Made by a program: the position numbers and the translations under genes
Shown here: piece after piece, positions 40,405-49,069 of the stretch
How the letters are laid out: every line of letters starts with the position of its first letter
Numbering within the stretch: position 1 is the first letter of the stretch
From: JAEUPI01 sp044222685
GTDB taxonomy: Bacteria > Pseudomonadota > Gammaproteobacteria > Burkholderiales > Burkholderiaceae_C
DNA length: 64,000 nt
Assembly (NCBI GenBank): GCA_044222685.1
Contig: JBGAMU010000008.1
Location: 1 to 64,000, forward strand
Reading direction: 5' to 3'
Notes under the pieces: generated by a model
What the model was told of the DNA's origin: nothing
Databases searched by the model: none
The model's input: the letters and a program-made list of their open reading frames with translations, nothing else

Positions 40405-41400
40405 ATGCGCAATCAGGCATTCGCAATCGATATGGCCATGTCCCACCCACCGACGCAGGCTGATTCGAGCGGCAGCGCACGGCTCGGTGTGCGGCTGAGC
40501 CGGCTGCGGGTGCGCCATCTCGAGTTGCTTGATGTGATCGAGAAGCAGGGTTCGCTGAGCGCGGCGGCCGGCCACATCGGCATCAGCCAGCCTCGCGCCA
40601 CCAACATGCTGCGCGAGCTGGAAGAGGCCTTCGGTTGCGCGTTGCTCGAACGTTCGTCGCGCGGCGCTCGTCTGAACGCGGCGGGTGCCACTGCCCTGGA
40701 GCGGCTACGGGTCTCCTTGGGCGCACTGCAAGCGGCCCATCGTTCACTGCTGGGTGGAGCGAACAAACCCGTGGTGCGCATCGGAGTGTTGCCGCTGGTC
40801 GGCACCGACAAGCTGGCCAGGGTAGTGTCTGCGCTGCAGGCCAGCGGTGAGTTGCCGCGGCTGGTGCTGCGCTCCGGAACCGTCAGCGCACTGCTGGATC
40901 TGCTGATCGCCGGAGAGGTCGATTGCGTGATCAGCGGGCTCGACACCGGCGGTTCAACGCCCTTCGCTGGCGCACGCTTGCAGGCGATCAACCTCTGGGA
41001 AGAGCGCAACATGGTGGTGGGCGCGAAGGCCAACCCGCTCACCCGCAAGCGAAAGATCTCGCTGCTTGAATCGCTGCAGCATCCCTGGTTGCTGATGCCG
41101 GCCCGCAGCGCCAGCCGCCAGGCACTGGAGCGTATGTTTCTGCGCGCCGGCCTGGCGCCGCCACAGCCCCTGATGGAGACCGACACGCCGCAGATGGGCT
41201 TGGCCTACGTGGCGGGCAGCCGCATGCTCGCACTGATCCCCGAGACGGCCTATCTGCAGGCGAAGGACCGTGTCAGCCGAGTCCGGCTGGACGTGGAGTT
41301 TCCGTCCACATGGATCAACCTCATCACTTTGCGTGACGTGCCGACGCTGCCGTTTGTCGATGGGCTCGCCAGTCGCTTGAAGGCCGCCGCTGCGGCCTAG
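40405..41400 (+). CDS. LysR-family transcriptional regulator
   Basis: The regulator is 331 aa as drawn. The winged-helix domain reads RLRVRHLELLDVIEKQGSLSAAAGHIGISQPRATNML, with residues about 27-90, then a linker and a two-lobed effector domain from about 115. No Shine-Dalgarno is obvious before the ATG at 40405; starts at 40432 or 40438 remain possible and would clear the putative operator at 40386-40402. The divergent CoA transferase, Bug receptor and amidohydrolase genes are its likely targets, and the inducer is probably their substrate. Confidence 0.88.
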   Translation: MRNQAFAIDMAMSHPPTQADSSGSARLGVRLSRLRVRHLELLDVIEKQGSLSAAAGHIGISQPRATNMLRELEEAFGCALLERSSRGARLNAAGATALERLRVSLGALQAAHRSLLGGANKPVVRIGVLPLVGTDKLARVVSALQASGELPRLVLRSGTVSALLDLLIAGEVDCVISGLDTGGSTPFAGARLQAINLWEERNMVVGAKANPLTRKRKISLLESLQHPWLLMPARSASRQALERMFLRAGLAPPQPLMETDTPQMGLAYVAGSRMLALIPETAYLQAKDRVSRVRLDVEFPSTWINLITLRDVPTLPFVDGLASRLKAAAAA

Positions 41401-41714
41401 GGTGCAGGTGATGCCCGACGAACGGGGTGGTCCAGGTGGGCCATCGAAGCGAGGTCTATCGCGGTTAGCGCAGGCCTCGTGCACCGACCGCATCATTGAC
41501 GCGGCAGGTATCGGCGAGGCGCCGCCACACAGCGAACGCGGTCGATGTGTGACCGCTGCGCGGCTCAGCCGCTTCCCGCTGACCGCGCGTCTCGTGAATG
41601 CGACGGCTGATCAGCGCTTGCAGCGCGGTCATGCAATCCCGCCGCACTCCGGCTTCAGGCGCATACCGGTCGCGCGTTGCGCCCATTTACGCGCGCTGTT
41701 GCCGATGTGACACG
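41401..41714. other. Intergenic stretch with a toxin-gene relic
   Basis: About 314 bp between the LysR gene and the next plus-strand gene. Apart from the RelE relic at 41436-41468 I recognise nothing; short frames on both strands have no family features. Confidence 0.5.
41436..41468 (+). pseudogene. Relic of the 3' end of a RelE-type toxin gene
   Basis: These 33 bases match the last 33 bases of the toxin gene at 27281-27313 with one difference. Read in frame from 41421 they encode NGVVQVGHRSEVYRG followed by a stop, the exact C-terminus of the RelE-like protein. Similarity continues past the stop: GGCCTCGT follows in both places. The rest of the toxin and any antitoxin are missing here. Confidence 0.7.
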
Positions 41715-42533
41715 ATGATCGGCATGCACATCCGGCGTCTTGCCTTGACTCTGCAGCTGGCACTGGCGGCATCCGTCGCGCAGGCGCAGTGGAGCCCTGC
41801 GACCACGATGGATCTGGACGTGGGCCTGGGCACGAGCTCGATCGGCATCGACCCATCCGTGCTGTCGGCCTCGCGTCCGGCGCCGGCCACCGCCCGCGGC
41901 GCGATCACCGCGCGCGGGTCGACGCCCGTGTCGCCCAAGTTGAAGGCGTACTGCACCAAACATCCGGCCGATGGCCAATGCCGCCGCACCGCGCGGCCGC
42001 CTGCAGCACCGCATGCCCGCAACCTGGTGTTCAAGCCCTCCGCGACGGTGAGCCAGAAGGTGGAGCGCGACATCGTCAATGACCTGGTGCGGCGCAACCG
42101 CGATCAGTGGCGGCCCCAGCTCGAGACGAATCTGCGCCTGGCCAACTACAAGGGGCAGTTCGACACCCTGCTGCGCCTGTACGGCCGCTCGCCGACGAAC
42201 CTGGGCGATGTGATGGGGGTGTATCTGGTGATGGCCTGGGAAAGTTATGGCGGCGGCGTCGCGTCCCCCACGGAAATAGTCGCCGTGTCGCGTCAATGGC
42301 GCCGCGAGTTGCGGCGCAGCGCGCTGGCCACGCGCCCCGATGCGCAGAAGCAGGCGCTGGCGGAAACCCTGGCCTGGCGCGCGATGCTCGCCGCCGCCGC
42401 CACCCGCACCGCGCGATCGCAGGCGGCACCGCTGGTGGCGCTGCGCGAAGGCCTGCGTGCGGAAGTGCGGCAAATCACGGGCATCGACCTGGCCCGCCAG
42501 CACTTTACGGAGCGCGGTTTCGAGCCGGATTGA
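41715..42533 (+). CDS. Secreted protein of unknown function (possibly DUF6683-like)
   Basis: Exported 272-aa protein. The signal peptide runs to about residue 24 (ASVAQAQ). A Pro/Ala-rich linker follows, then a helical domain (about 100-265) with the segment LLRLYGRSPTNLGDVMGVYLVMAWESYGG, which recalls the DUF6683 family; I am not sure of that. No catalytic motif is seen. It reads in the same direction as the cyclase gene 106 bases downstream. Confidence 0.7.
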   Translation: MIGMHIRRLALTLQLALAASVAQAQWSPATTMDLDVGLGTSSIGIDPSVLSASRPAPATARGAITARGSTPVSPKLKAYCTKHPADGQCRRTARPPAAPHARNLVFKPSATVSQKVERDIVNDLVRRNRDQWRPQLETNLRLANYKGQFDTLLRLYGRSPTNLGDVMGVYLVMAWESYGGGVASPTEIVAVSRQWRRELRRSALATRPDAQKQALAETLAWRAMLAAAATRTARSQAAPLVALREGLRAEVRQITGIDLARQHFTERGFEPD

Positions 42534-42639
42534 GAGGGCCGCCGCGCCGCCAAAGGCGGGGCTCGACGCGGTGCTGCTCGACACCGCCTGCGACCGTCAC
42601 AGTCGCACGGCCCCACCATGGTTGCTATGCTTCCCGCTC

Positions 42640-45600
42640 ATGTCACTCGAGCAACAGCAGCTCGAAGCTGCCATCGCTGCGTTGGAGGGCCAACGTTCGC
42701 TGCTGGGCGATGCGGTCGTCGAGCCGCTGCTGGCGGCGGCCCGGGCGCGGCTCGACGCGCTGCGCAGTGCCGTGCAGGCCGAGCCGACGCAGGCGCTCAA
42801 GCAGGTCAGCATCGTCTTTCTCGACGTGGTGGGCTCCACCACGCTGAGCCAGCAGCTCGATCCCGAGGCCACCAGCGCGGTGATGGATGGGGCGCTGGCG
42901 CGTGCGTCGGCGCTGGTCGATGCCCATCAGGGCAAGGTGCTGCAATACGCCGGCGACAACCTGCTGGCGGTGTTTGGTGCCGGTGATGCGCGCGAAGACG
43001 ATGCCGAGCGTGCGGTGCGTTGCGGTCTGACGCTGCTCGAGCTCGGCGCCGTGCTGGGCCGAGAGGTCGAGTCCGCCCACGGCCATGCGGGTTTCAACGT
43101 GCGGGTCGGCATCCACACCGGCGGCGTGTTGCTGGGCGGCGGCGTCGATGCCGAGGGCACCATCCGCGGCATGGCCGTCAACATCGCCGCGCGCATGGAG
43201 CAGACGGCGCCGGCCGGCGCCTTGCGCATCAGCCATGACACCTATGCGCTGGTGCGCGGCATGTTCGACGTCGAGCCCCAGCCCGCGCTGCAGGTCAAGG
43301 GCATCGACGAGCCGGTGCAGAGTTATCTCGTCGTGCGCGCCAAGCCCCGCTCGTTTCACATCGGCACGCGCGGCATCGAGGGGGTGGCCACGCGCATGGT
43401 GGGCCGCGATGCCGAGTTTGCACAGCTGCAACAAGCCTTCGCGCGGCTTTTCGTGGCGAAGCAACTGGTCATGGTGACCGTGGTCGCCGAAGCGGGCATC
43501 GGCAAGAGCCGCCTGCTGCACGAGTTCGAGGCCTGGTCCGAGGCCCGGCCGGAAAGCTTCTACCTCTTTCGCGGCCGGGCCACGCCGCAGACGCAGAGCC
43601 AGCCGTTCGGCTTGCTGCGCGACATCCTGGCCTGGCGGCTGCAGATCGCCGACGACGACACGCTCGATGCAGCCAGGGCCAAGATCGAGCAAGGCATCGT
43701 CCCGCTCTTCGTGCACAGCGACGGCGCCGACGTCGCCGAGGGCCATGCCCATGTGCTGGGGCACCTGCTCGGCATCGACTTCGGCGACAGCCGCCACGTG
43801 AAGGGGATCGTTGACGACTCGCGGCAGCTCCGCAACCGGGCTCTGCATGCGGCGGCCCAGGTCTTTCGCAAAGTCTGCGCCGGCGACGGCCATCCGATCG
43901 TGCTGCAACTCGAAGACCTGCACTGGGCCGACGACGGCACGCTCGACTTCCTGAGCGATCTGTGCGAGGTGAACCGCGATGTGCCGATGCTGGTGCTCGC
44001 GCTGACGCGGCCCGCGCTGTTCGAGCGCCGCAGCGACTGGGGGCGCGGCGTGCACCAGCGCCTCGACCTGCATCCACTCGGCGCCGAAGCCAGCCGACGG
44101 CTGGCCGGCGAGTTGCTGAAGAGCCTGCCGCAGGCGCCCGCGGCGGTGAGCGAGCTGGTGGCCCGGCGTGCCGAGGGCAACCCGTTCTACATGGAAGAGC
44201 TGGTCAAGATGCTGGTCGACCAGGGTGCCATTGCGACCGGCGGCGCGCGCTGGACGCTGCACCCCGAGAAGCTGCTCGCCACGCAGATACCGGCCTCGCT
44301 CACCGGTGTGCTGCAGGCGCGGCTCGACAGCCTGCCGGGGCCCGAACGGCTGGCCCTGCAGGAGGCCAGCGTGATCGGCCAGGTGTTCTGGGACCAGGCC
44401 CTGGCAGCGCTCGATGCGCGGGCACTGGCGGCGTTGCCGGCACTGACGCGACGCGGGCTCACGCCGCCGAGGTTGGATGCGGCGGTGGAGGGCATGCGCG
44501 AATACGAGTTCAGCCACCAGATCCTGCACGAGGTGACCTACGCCACCGTGCTCCGGCGCGCGAAACGGGCGCTGCATGCGCGCGCTGCAGCGTTTCTGTC
44601 CGGCTTGAGTGGTGCGCGGGCGAGTGACTTCCTCGCCGCCACGGCCGAACACTTCGAACTGGCCGGCGACAGTGCGAACGCCTGCGAGTACTTTGCCCGC
44701 GCGGCCGAGCACGCGAAGGCGCGTTATGCCCACGACGTGGCCTTGCGCCATGCCGCGCGGGCCATCGCGCTGCTCGACCGCGAAAGCGGGCTTGCAGAAG
44801 GCGCCGACGGACTCGCGCTGCGCTGGCGCGTGCTGGTCGTGCGCGAGTACGCGTTGAACCTGCAGGGCCATCGCGCCGAACAGCGCGCGGCGCTCGATGC
44901 GCTGCACAGGGTGGCCGATGCGCTGGACGATGACGGCCGCCGCGCCTTCGCCGCCCGTCGCCAAAGCCTGCTCGCCATGCGCACGGCCGACCATCGCGCG
45001 CAGCAAGTCGTCGCGGCCCAGGCGATGGCATTCGCCGAGCGCGCAGGAGACGTGGCCTCGAAACTGGAGGCACAGCGTCTGCTGGCCGACGCGTTGGGCG
45101 CGCTGGGCGAGCTGGCGGCGGGCGAGGCGCTGGCGCGCGACGGCCTGGCCGAGGCGCGGGCGCGCGGGCTGCGACGGGTGGAGTGCGTGTTCCTCAACGC
45201 GCTGTCGTACATCGCGTCCTTGCGGGACGATCAGGTCACCGGGCTGAGCCTGGACCTGCAAGACCAGGCGATCTGGCGCGAACTGGGCGACCCGCAGGGC
45301 GAGGCCATCGCGCTCAGCAACGTGGGCGGCGACTGGCTCTGGTTCGGCGAGCTGGACAAGGCGCGGCAATGCCTGGAAGACGCCCTGAGACTGAGCCGCA
45401 CCGCGGGCGCCCGCTCGCTGGAGTGCGGCCCGCTGGGGGACTTGTCGCACACCTTGCTGCGCCAGGGTGACGCGGCACAGGCGCTTGCCGTCGCCCGCCA
45501 GGCGCTCGACACTGCGGTGCATGTGCAGGCGCGCGACTTCGAGGCGCAGAGCCTGTGCCGGGTGGGCGAGGCCGAGCTTGCACTGAACAACCACGAGGCC

Positions 45601-46002
45601 GCCGCGGCCGCATTCGAACGCGCCGAGGCGGTGGCGGCCGCCATCGGCCACGGCGTCGAACACGACGCGCTGGCGGGCCGCGCCAGGGTGGCGTTGGCCG
45701 CTTCAGACATCGCCGGCGCGATGGTCTTTGTCGAGCGGCTGCTAGCCCGCGCGGCGGGCCCCGACGCACTGGAGGGCGCGGATGCGAAGCGCATCCTGCT
45801 CACCTGCCATCAGGTGCTGGCGGCCGCCGGCGACCCGCGCGCCGCGGTGCCGCTGGAGCGCGCGCACGCGCTGCTGCAGAGCCGGGCCGCCACGATCGAC
45901 GACCCGGCGCTGCGCGCCAGCTTTCTCGACCGCATCGCGGAACACCGCGAGATCGTGGCGGCATGGCGACACGAGCGCGGACACAGTACCGGCCAGGCGT
46001 GA
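42640..46002 (+). CDS. Class III nucleotide cyclase domain fused to AAA-type ATPase and TPR region
   Basis: Cytosolic multidomain regulator of 1120 aa. The cyclase domain (about 52-215) has metal-binding Asp62 (FLDVVGST) and Asp106 (YAGDNLLAVFG) and the transition-state pair in AVNIAARMEQ, so it may be active. A P-loop ATPase domain of the AAA_16/STAND type starts near 255 with Walker A EAGIGKSRLL and the segment LEDLHWADDG as Walker B. From about 690 the rest is helical repeat of TPR type. The architecture matches adenylate cyclase-ATPase-TPR proteins of actinobacteria and proteobacteria whose inputs are mostly unknown. The ATG at 42640 follows an unrelated long open frame. Confidence 0.9.
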   Translation: MSLEQQQLEAAIAALEGQRSLLGDAVVEPLLAAARARLDALRSAVQAEPTQALKQVSIVFLDVVGSTTLSQQLDPEATSAVMDGALARASALVDAHQGKVLQYAGDNLLAVFGAGDAREDDAERAVRCGLTLLELGAVLGREVESAHGHAGFNVRVGIHTGGVLLGGGVDAEGTIRGMAVNIAARMEQTAPAGALRISHDTYALVRGMFDVEPQPALQVKGIDEPVQSYLVVRAKPRSFHIGTRGIEGVATRMVGRDAEFAQLQQAFARLFVAKQLVMVTVVAEAGIGKSRLLHEFEAWSEARPESFYLFRGRATPQTQSQPFGLLRDILAWRLQIADDDTLDAARAKIEQGIVPLFVHSDGADVAEGHAHVLGHLLGIDFGDSRHVKGIVDDSRQLRNRALHAAAQVFRKVCAGDGHPIVLQLEDLHWADDGTLDFLSDLCEVNRDVPMLVLALTRPALFERRSDWGRGVHQRLDLHPLGAEASRRLAGELLKSLPQAPAAVSELVARRAEGNPFYMEELVKMLVDQGAIATGGARWTLHPEKLLATQIPASLTGVLQARLDSLPGPERLALQEASVIGQVFWDQALAALDARALAALPALTRRGLTPPRLDAAVEGMREYEFSHQILHEVTYATVLRRAKRALHARAAAFLSGLSGARASDFLAATAEHFELAGDSANACEYFARAAEHAKARYAHDVALRHAARAIALLDRESGLAEGADGLALRWRVLVVREYALNLQGHRAEQRAALDALHRVADALDDDGRRAFAARRQSLLAMRTADHRAQQVVAAQAMAFAERAGDVASKLEAQRLLADALGALGELAAGEALARDGLAEARARGLRRVECVFLNALSYIASLRDDQVTGLSLDLQDQAIWRELGDPQGEAIALSNVGGDWLWFGELDKARQCLEDALRLSRTAGARSLECGPLGDLSHTLLRQGDAAQALAVARQALDTAVHVQARDFEAQSLCRVGEAELALNNHEAAAAAFERAEAVAAAIGHGVEHDALAGRARVALAASDIAGAMVFVERLLARAAGPDALEGADAKRILLTCHQVLAAAGDPRAAVPLERAHALLQSRAATIDDPALRASFLDRIAEHREIVAAWRHERGHSTGQA

Positions 46003-46022
46003 GCGGGTCCGCCTGCACCGCG

Positions 46023-46040
46023 CCGCAGGGCGCGCTGCGG
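46023..46040. terminator. Hairpin between convergent genes
   Basis: CCGCAG (46023-46028) pairs with CTGCGG (46035-46040) across a six-base loop in the 39-bp gap between the convergent cyclase and lipoprotein-hydrolase genes. No T tract. Confidence 0.35.
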
Positions 46041-46041
46041 G

Positions 46042-47952
46042 CTACGGCCGAACCTCCACGCGCTCGGCTGCCTTGGCCGCGGCTCTCTTGCTGGCCGTAC
46101 TACGCTCAGCCTTCATCTCGCTCTCGTGCTTCTCGGCTACCGCTGTCTTCTTGGCGGCGTCGAGCCGGGTCTGAGGCTCGAGCGCGCCGGCGCGCAGCGT
46201 GATCGACGGCGTACGGTCGAGTCGGGCCGCCTCCACATACGCCTGCCGCGCGGCCGCCTGGCTGCCCTGCTGCTCGAGCACATCGCCGCGCAGGCTCAGC
46301 CCTGTCGCGGCCAGGGCAGGCACCCTGTTGAGCTGCACGGCCAGGCGCATCGAGTGCTCCTGCTGGGCCGACGAGTCCAGCCACTTCAGGGGCTTGGGCT
46401 TTGTCGGGCTCGCCGGCGGGGTTGGCGCGCGATTGAAGATCTTCGCCAGACCCGATTGCCCGGCCACCGCGCCAGCCAACGATTGCGCGCTGGGCGCGTT
46501 TGCCGTGGCCAGCGACACGGCCTCGGCCTGTCGTAGCGCGGTGGCGGCCATGCGGGGCCAGTTGGCCGCCGCCAGCAGGTCGGCCGTGACAAGCCAGTTT
46601 GCGCTGTCCGACAAATTGGGCGATTGGCGCTTCACCGCGGCGAAGGCCACGTCGGCCGGGATCTTGTAGGCCCGTTCGTCGCCGGCAGGCAGCGCCTGCA
46701 GCGCAGCGGTGTTGCGCGGGTCGTCGAGATGCGCGTTCAGGTCGCGCACGATCGAACCCAGCAGCTCGGCCTGCTGCTTGCGGATGGCCTGGATGTCCGG
46801 CACGCGCACGACCACGCGATGCTCGCTCGGCAAGTCGGTGCGCAGCAGAAACCGGTACTCCGATGCGCTGGCGCCAGCGAGCAGATTGAGCATCAGGCGC
46901 TGCGTTTGCTCACCCGGCAGTTCGCGCGGCGTGTCGTCGGGCACGATGTAGAGGCCCGGATCGCTGACCTCTGCCACCGTGAACTTCAGCTTGCTACGGC
47001 CGCCGTTGACCAGGCGCGCCGGGCGCTGGGCCGCGGTCATGTCGAACGTGTAGGCCTCACCGGCGGGCACGAAGTCGGGCATCTCCAGGCGTGCGGCGAA
47101 GTTCTTGCCGATCACGTGTCGGTTGAGTGCATTGATCAGCAGCACCATCGACGGGTGATCCGGACGGTCGGGCTTGGCGATGGTGATGTGATCGGCGTCT
47201 TCGATCGCAATGGGCGTTTCACTGCAGAAGCGGGTTGCACTGGACCACGGCACGACCACCACTGACTCGTAGGTGGCCTTGGTTTCGTAGCCGCAGGCGA
47301 CCACCGGGCGCTTGGCCACGCGGCCCCAGTCGTCGCTCAGCTGTTGCAGGTAGCCGTTCTGATCGGCGGGAAACATCTGCACGAGGGCGTTGTTGCGTGC
47401 CAGCCGGTCGGCCAGCGCCGCGATCTGCGCGCCCTGTTGCGGGGCTGCATAGAGCACCACCAGCGGCGTCTTGGCCGCCACCTCGGGCTGGGTGATCAGG
47501 TAGCGCAGCGCGATCAGGCCGCCCATGCTGTGCCCGACGAACACGATGGCCGGATAGCTCAGCACCTGCTTGAACTCCAGCGACTCGTGCAGCTTGTTCG
47601 CCGCCTCGCGAATGTCGAGTGAGCCGGTGCCGAACATCTTCGACGTGAAACCGAACGCGAACACGTCGACGTTCGGGCCCACCTGTGGCGCGGCTTTCAG
47701 CAGCGCGAACATCGAGGTGCCGCCGGCATGCGTCCAGGTGCCGCGTGTGTCGCCGAAGATCCCGTGGATGAAGACCAGAGCCACCTTGGCGGGCGGCGTG
47801 GCCCGCGCGACCCAATCCGGGTCGGTGGTGTTCACGACGGATGCCGTTGGCGGCGGCGATGGCGGGCTCTTCGGGCACCCCGCCAGCAGCGCGAGTGCGG
47901 CGATCGCACACAGGGTGGCCCGCGCGGCCCGGACGAGCAAATCTGGTGTCAC
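46042..47952 (-). CDS. Lipoprotein alpha/beta hydrolase with C-terminal helical region (SERAC1-like)
   Basis: The 636-aa protein starts at GTG 47952, supported by GGGAGG five bases upstream; longer frames lack a site. A lipoprotein signal with lipobox LLAGC places Cys26 at the membrane. An alpha/beta hydrolase domain (about 55-330) has FIHGIFGDTRGTW and nucleophile Ser142 in GHSMGG, like PGAP1/SERAC1-type esterases. The C-terminal part (about 380-636) contains a helical repeat region and a charged Ala/Lys/Glu tail. It is probably envelope-bound and could act on a lipid or acyl ester. It is convergent with the cyclase gene. Confidence 0.8.
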   Translation of the reverse strand: MTPDLLVRAARATLCAIAALALLAGCPKSPPSPPPTASVVNTTDPDWVARATPPAKVALVFIHGIFGDTRGTWTHAGGTSMFALLKAAPQVGPNVDVFAFGFTSKMFGTGSLDIREAANKLHESLEFKQVLSYPAIVFVGHSMGGLIALRYLITQPEVAAKTPLVVLYAAPQQGAQIAALADRLARNNALVQMFPADQNGYLQQLSDDWGRVAKRPVVACGYETKATYESVVVVPWSSATRFCSETPIAIEDADHITIAKPDRPDHPSMVLLINALNRHVIGKNFAARLEMPDFVPAGEAYTFDMTAAQRPARLVNGGRSKLKFTVAEVSDPGLYIVPDDTPRELPGEQTQRLMLNLLAGASASEYRFLLRTDLPSEHRVVVRVPDIQAIRKQQAELLGSIVRDLNAHLDDPRNTAALQALPAGDERAYKIPADVAFAAVKRQSPNLSDSANWLVTADLLAAANWPRMAATALRQAEAVSLATANAPSAQSLAGAVAGQSGLAKIFNRAPTPPASPTKPKPLKWLDSSAQQEHSMRLAVQLNRVPALAATGLSLRGDVLEQQGSQAAARQAYVEAARLDRTPSITLRAGALEPQTRLDAAKKTAVAEKHESEMKAERSTASKRAAAKAAERVEVRP

Positions 47953-48146
47953 AGCCACCTCCCTGTCGCGCATGCGCGAAGCAAAGACCCCCCTTTTCAT
48001 TCTGCGCCGGTGCACGGCTTGCTGCAAAGCGCAACGTGCCATCAGGCAGCCGGTTCCCCGCATTCGAGCCCTGTCAGGTCTTACAGGTTGCCGGTTCGGG
48101 GCGCGAGGCCTATGGTGCGCGCCCCGGGGACGGGCGGGCGGAGCAG

Positions 48147-48326
48147 ATGGCGCGCAAGTTCTTTCGCTTCCTGATCACGCTCTACACCAGCCGCAAGGAG
48201 AGCCGGCAAACCACCGTGCGCGAGGTGCTGGACACGTTCGCCGGTCTGTTTGCCAGCGAACAGGCGCGCATGAAGGACCTGGCCGAGGCAGCGGATCGCT
48301 TTCTCAAGTTCTCCAACGAAGCTTGA
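48147..48326 (+). CDS. Small unknown protein
   Basis: A 59-aa basic and aromatic-rich protein (MARKFFRFLITLYTSRKESRQ) with an amphipathic helix and no domain I recognise. GGAG lies five bases before the ATG. It reads in the same direction as the secreted-protein gene that begins 14 bases later, so they are probably co-transcribed. The hydrophobic N-terminus could touch the membrane but is too short for a clear helix. Confidence 0.6.
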   Translation: MARKFFRFLITLYTSRKESRQTTVREVLDTFAGLFASEQARMKDLAEAADRFLKFSNEA

Positions 48327-48339
48327 AAGGTGGTGTGCC

Positions 48340-48909
48340 ATGGCGACCAACGCATTGCTCATCACCCTAGCGGCCGCCGGGCTGCTGGCGCCCGCCATCG
48401 CCTTTTCGCAGGCTGCAGCAGCCAGCGGTGAAGACGACGCGATCGACGGCGCCAAGCCGGTCACCGTTCGCATCAAGCCGGTGCTGATCGACACCGGCTC
48501 CACCCAGGGCGCCGCACTCGGCATCGACTACAACATCCAGGCCAAGTACTCGTTCAGCGTGGGCGACAAGATCGGGCAGGGCGAAGACATGTTCACGCTC
48601 GATGACGTGAACGCCACGCTGCGTTCGGGCCACGAGACCGACCAGAGCTTCGACAACCGGCAACACATGTTCGGCGTCACGGCATCCGTCAGCAAGGTCT
48701 CGGTGCTGCGCAATGGCGACGCGGGAACGCTGATCCTGAACTATGGCTCGGTGAACCCGAACAGCGACGCCGAGCGCGAGCGTGTGCTCGGCAACCTGGA
48801 CAGCTTTCGTCGCGTCAATGCCGAGCTCAGCTACTCGATACCTGTGAATCGCAGGCAGCTGCGCAGCGAGCGAGCGGTGAAGGTCGGCTGGTCACTGAAA
48901 CTGGAGTGA
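48340..48909 (+). CDS. Secreted protein of unknown function
   Basis: The 189-aa protein has a signal peptide (residues 1 to about 23, ending AIAFSQA). The remainder looks like a beta-rich envelope protein with alternating polar and aromatic strands (ALGIDYNIQAKYSFSVGD and LSYSIPVNRR), and the last residues KVGWSLKLE resemble an outer-membrane-type terminal strand without the final aromatic. No family recognised. It follows the 59-aa gene by 14 bases. Confidence 0.7.
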   Translation: MATNALLITLAAAGLLAPAIAFSQAAAASGEDDAIDGAKPVTVRIKPVLIDTGSTQGAALGIDYNIQAKYSFSVGDKIGQGEDMFTLDDVNATLRSGHETDQSFDNRQHMFGVTASVSKVSVLRNGDAGTLILNYGSVNPNSDAERERVLGNLDSFRRVNAELSYSIPVNRRQLRSERAVKVGWSLKLE

Positions 48910-49069
48910 CCGTAGCTCGCCGGAACCCCCCCGTCCTACACGCGCCACTTGATTTCGCTGGGGGACGGCCGGCCCGCTGGCATGGAGCGATTTTCAACCC
49001 TCTTCAAGGCAAAGGGGCTGGTCGCAGCTGCCCGCTGATGCTCCAATGCCCTCCGTGAGGCAGGAGCGG

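Noticed and set aside
42643..45663. Minus-strand open frame of about 1000 codons
   Set aside because: It is antisense to the cyclase-ATPase gene, which has intact motifs throughout; the minus product has no recognisable domain.
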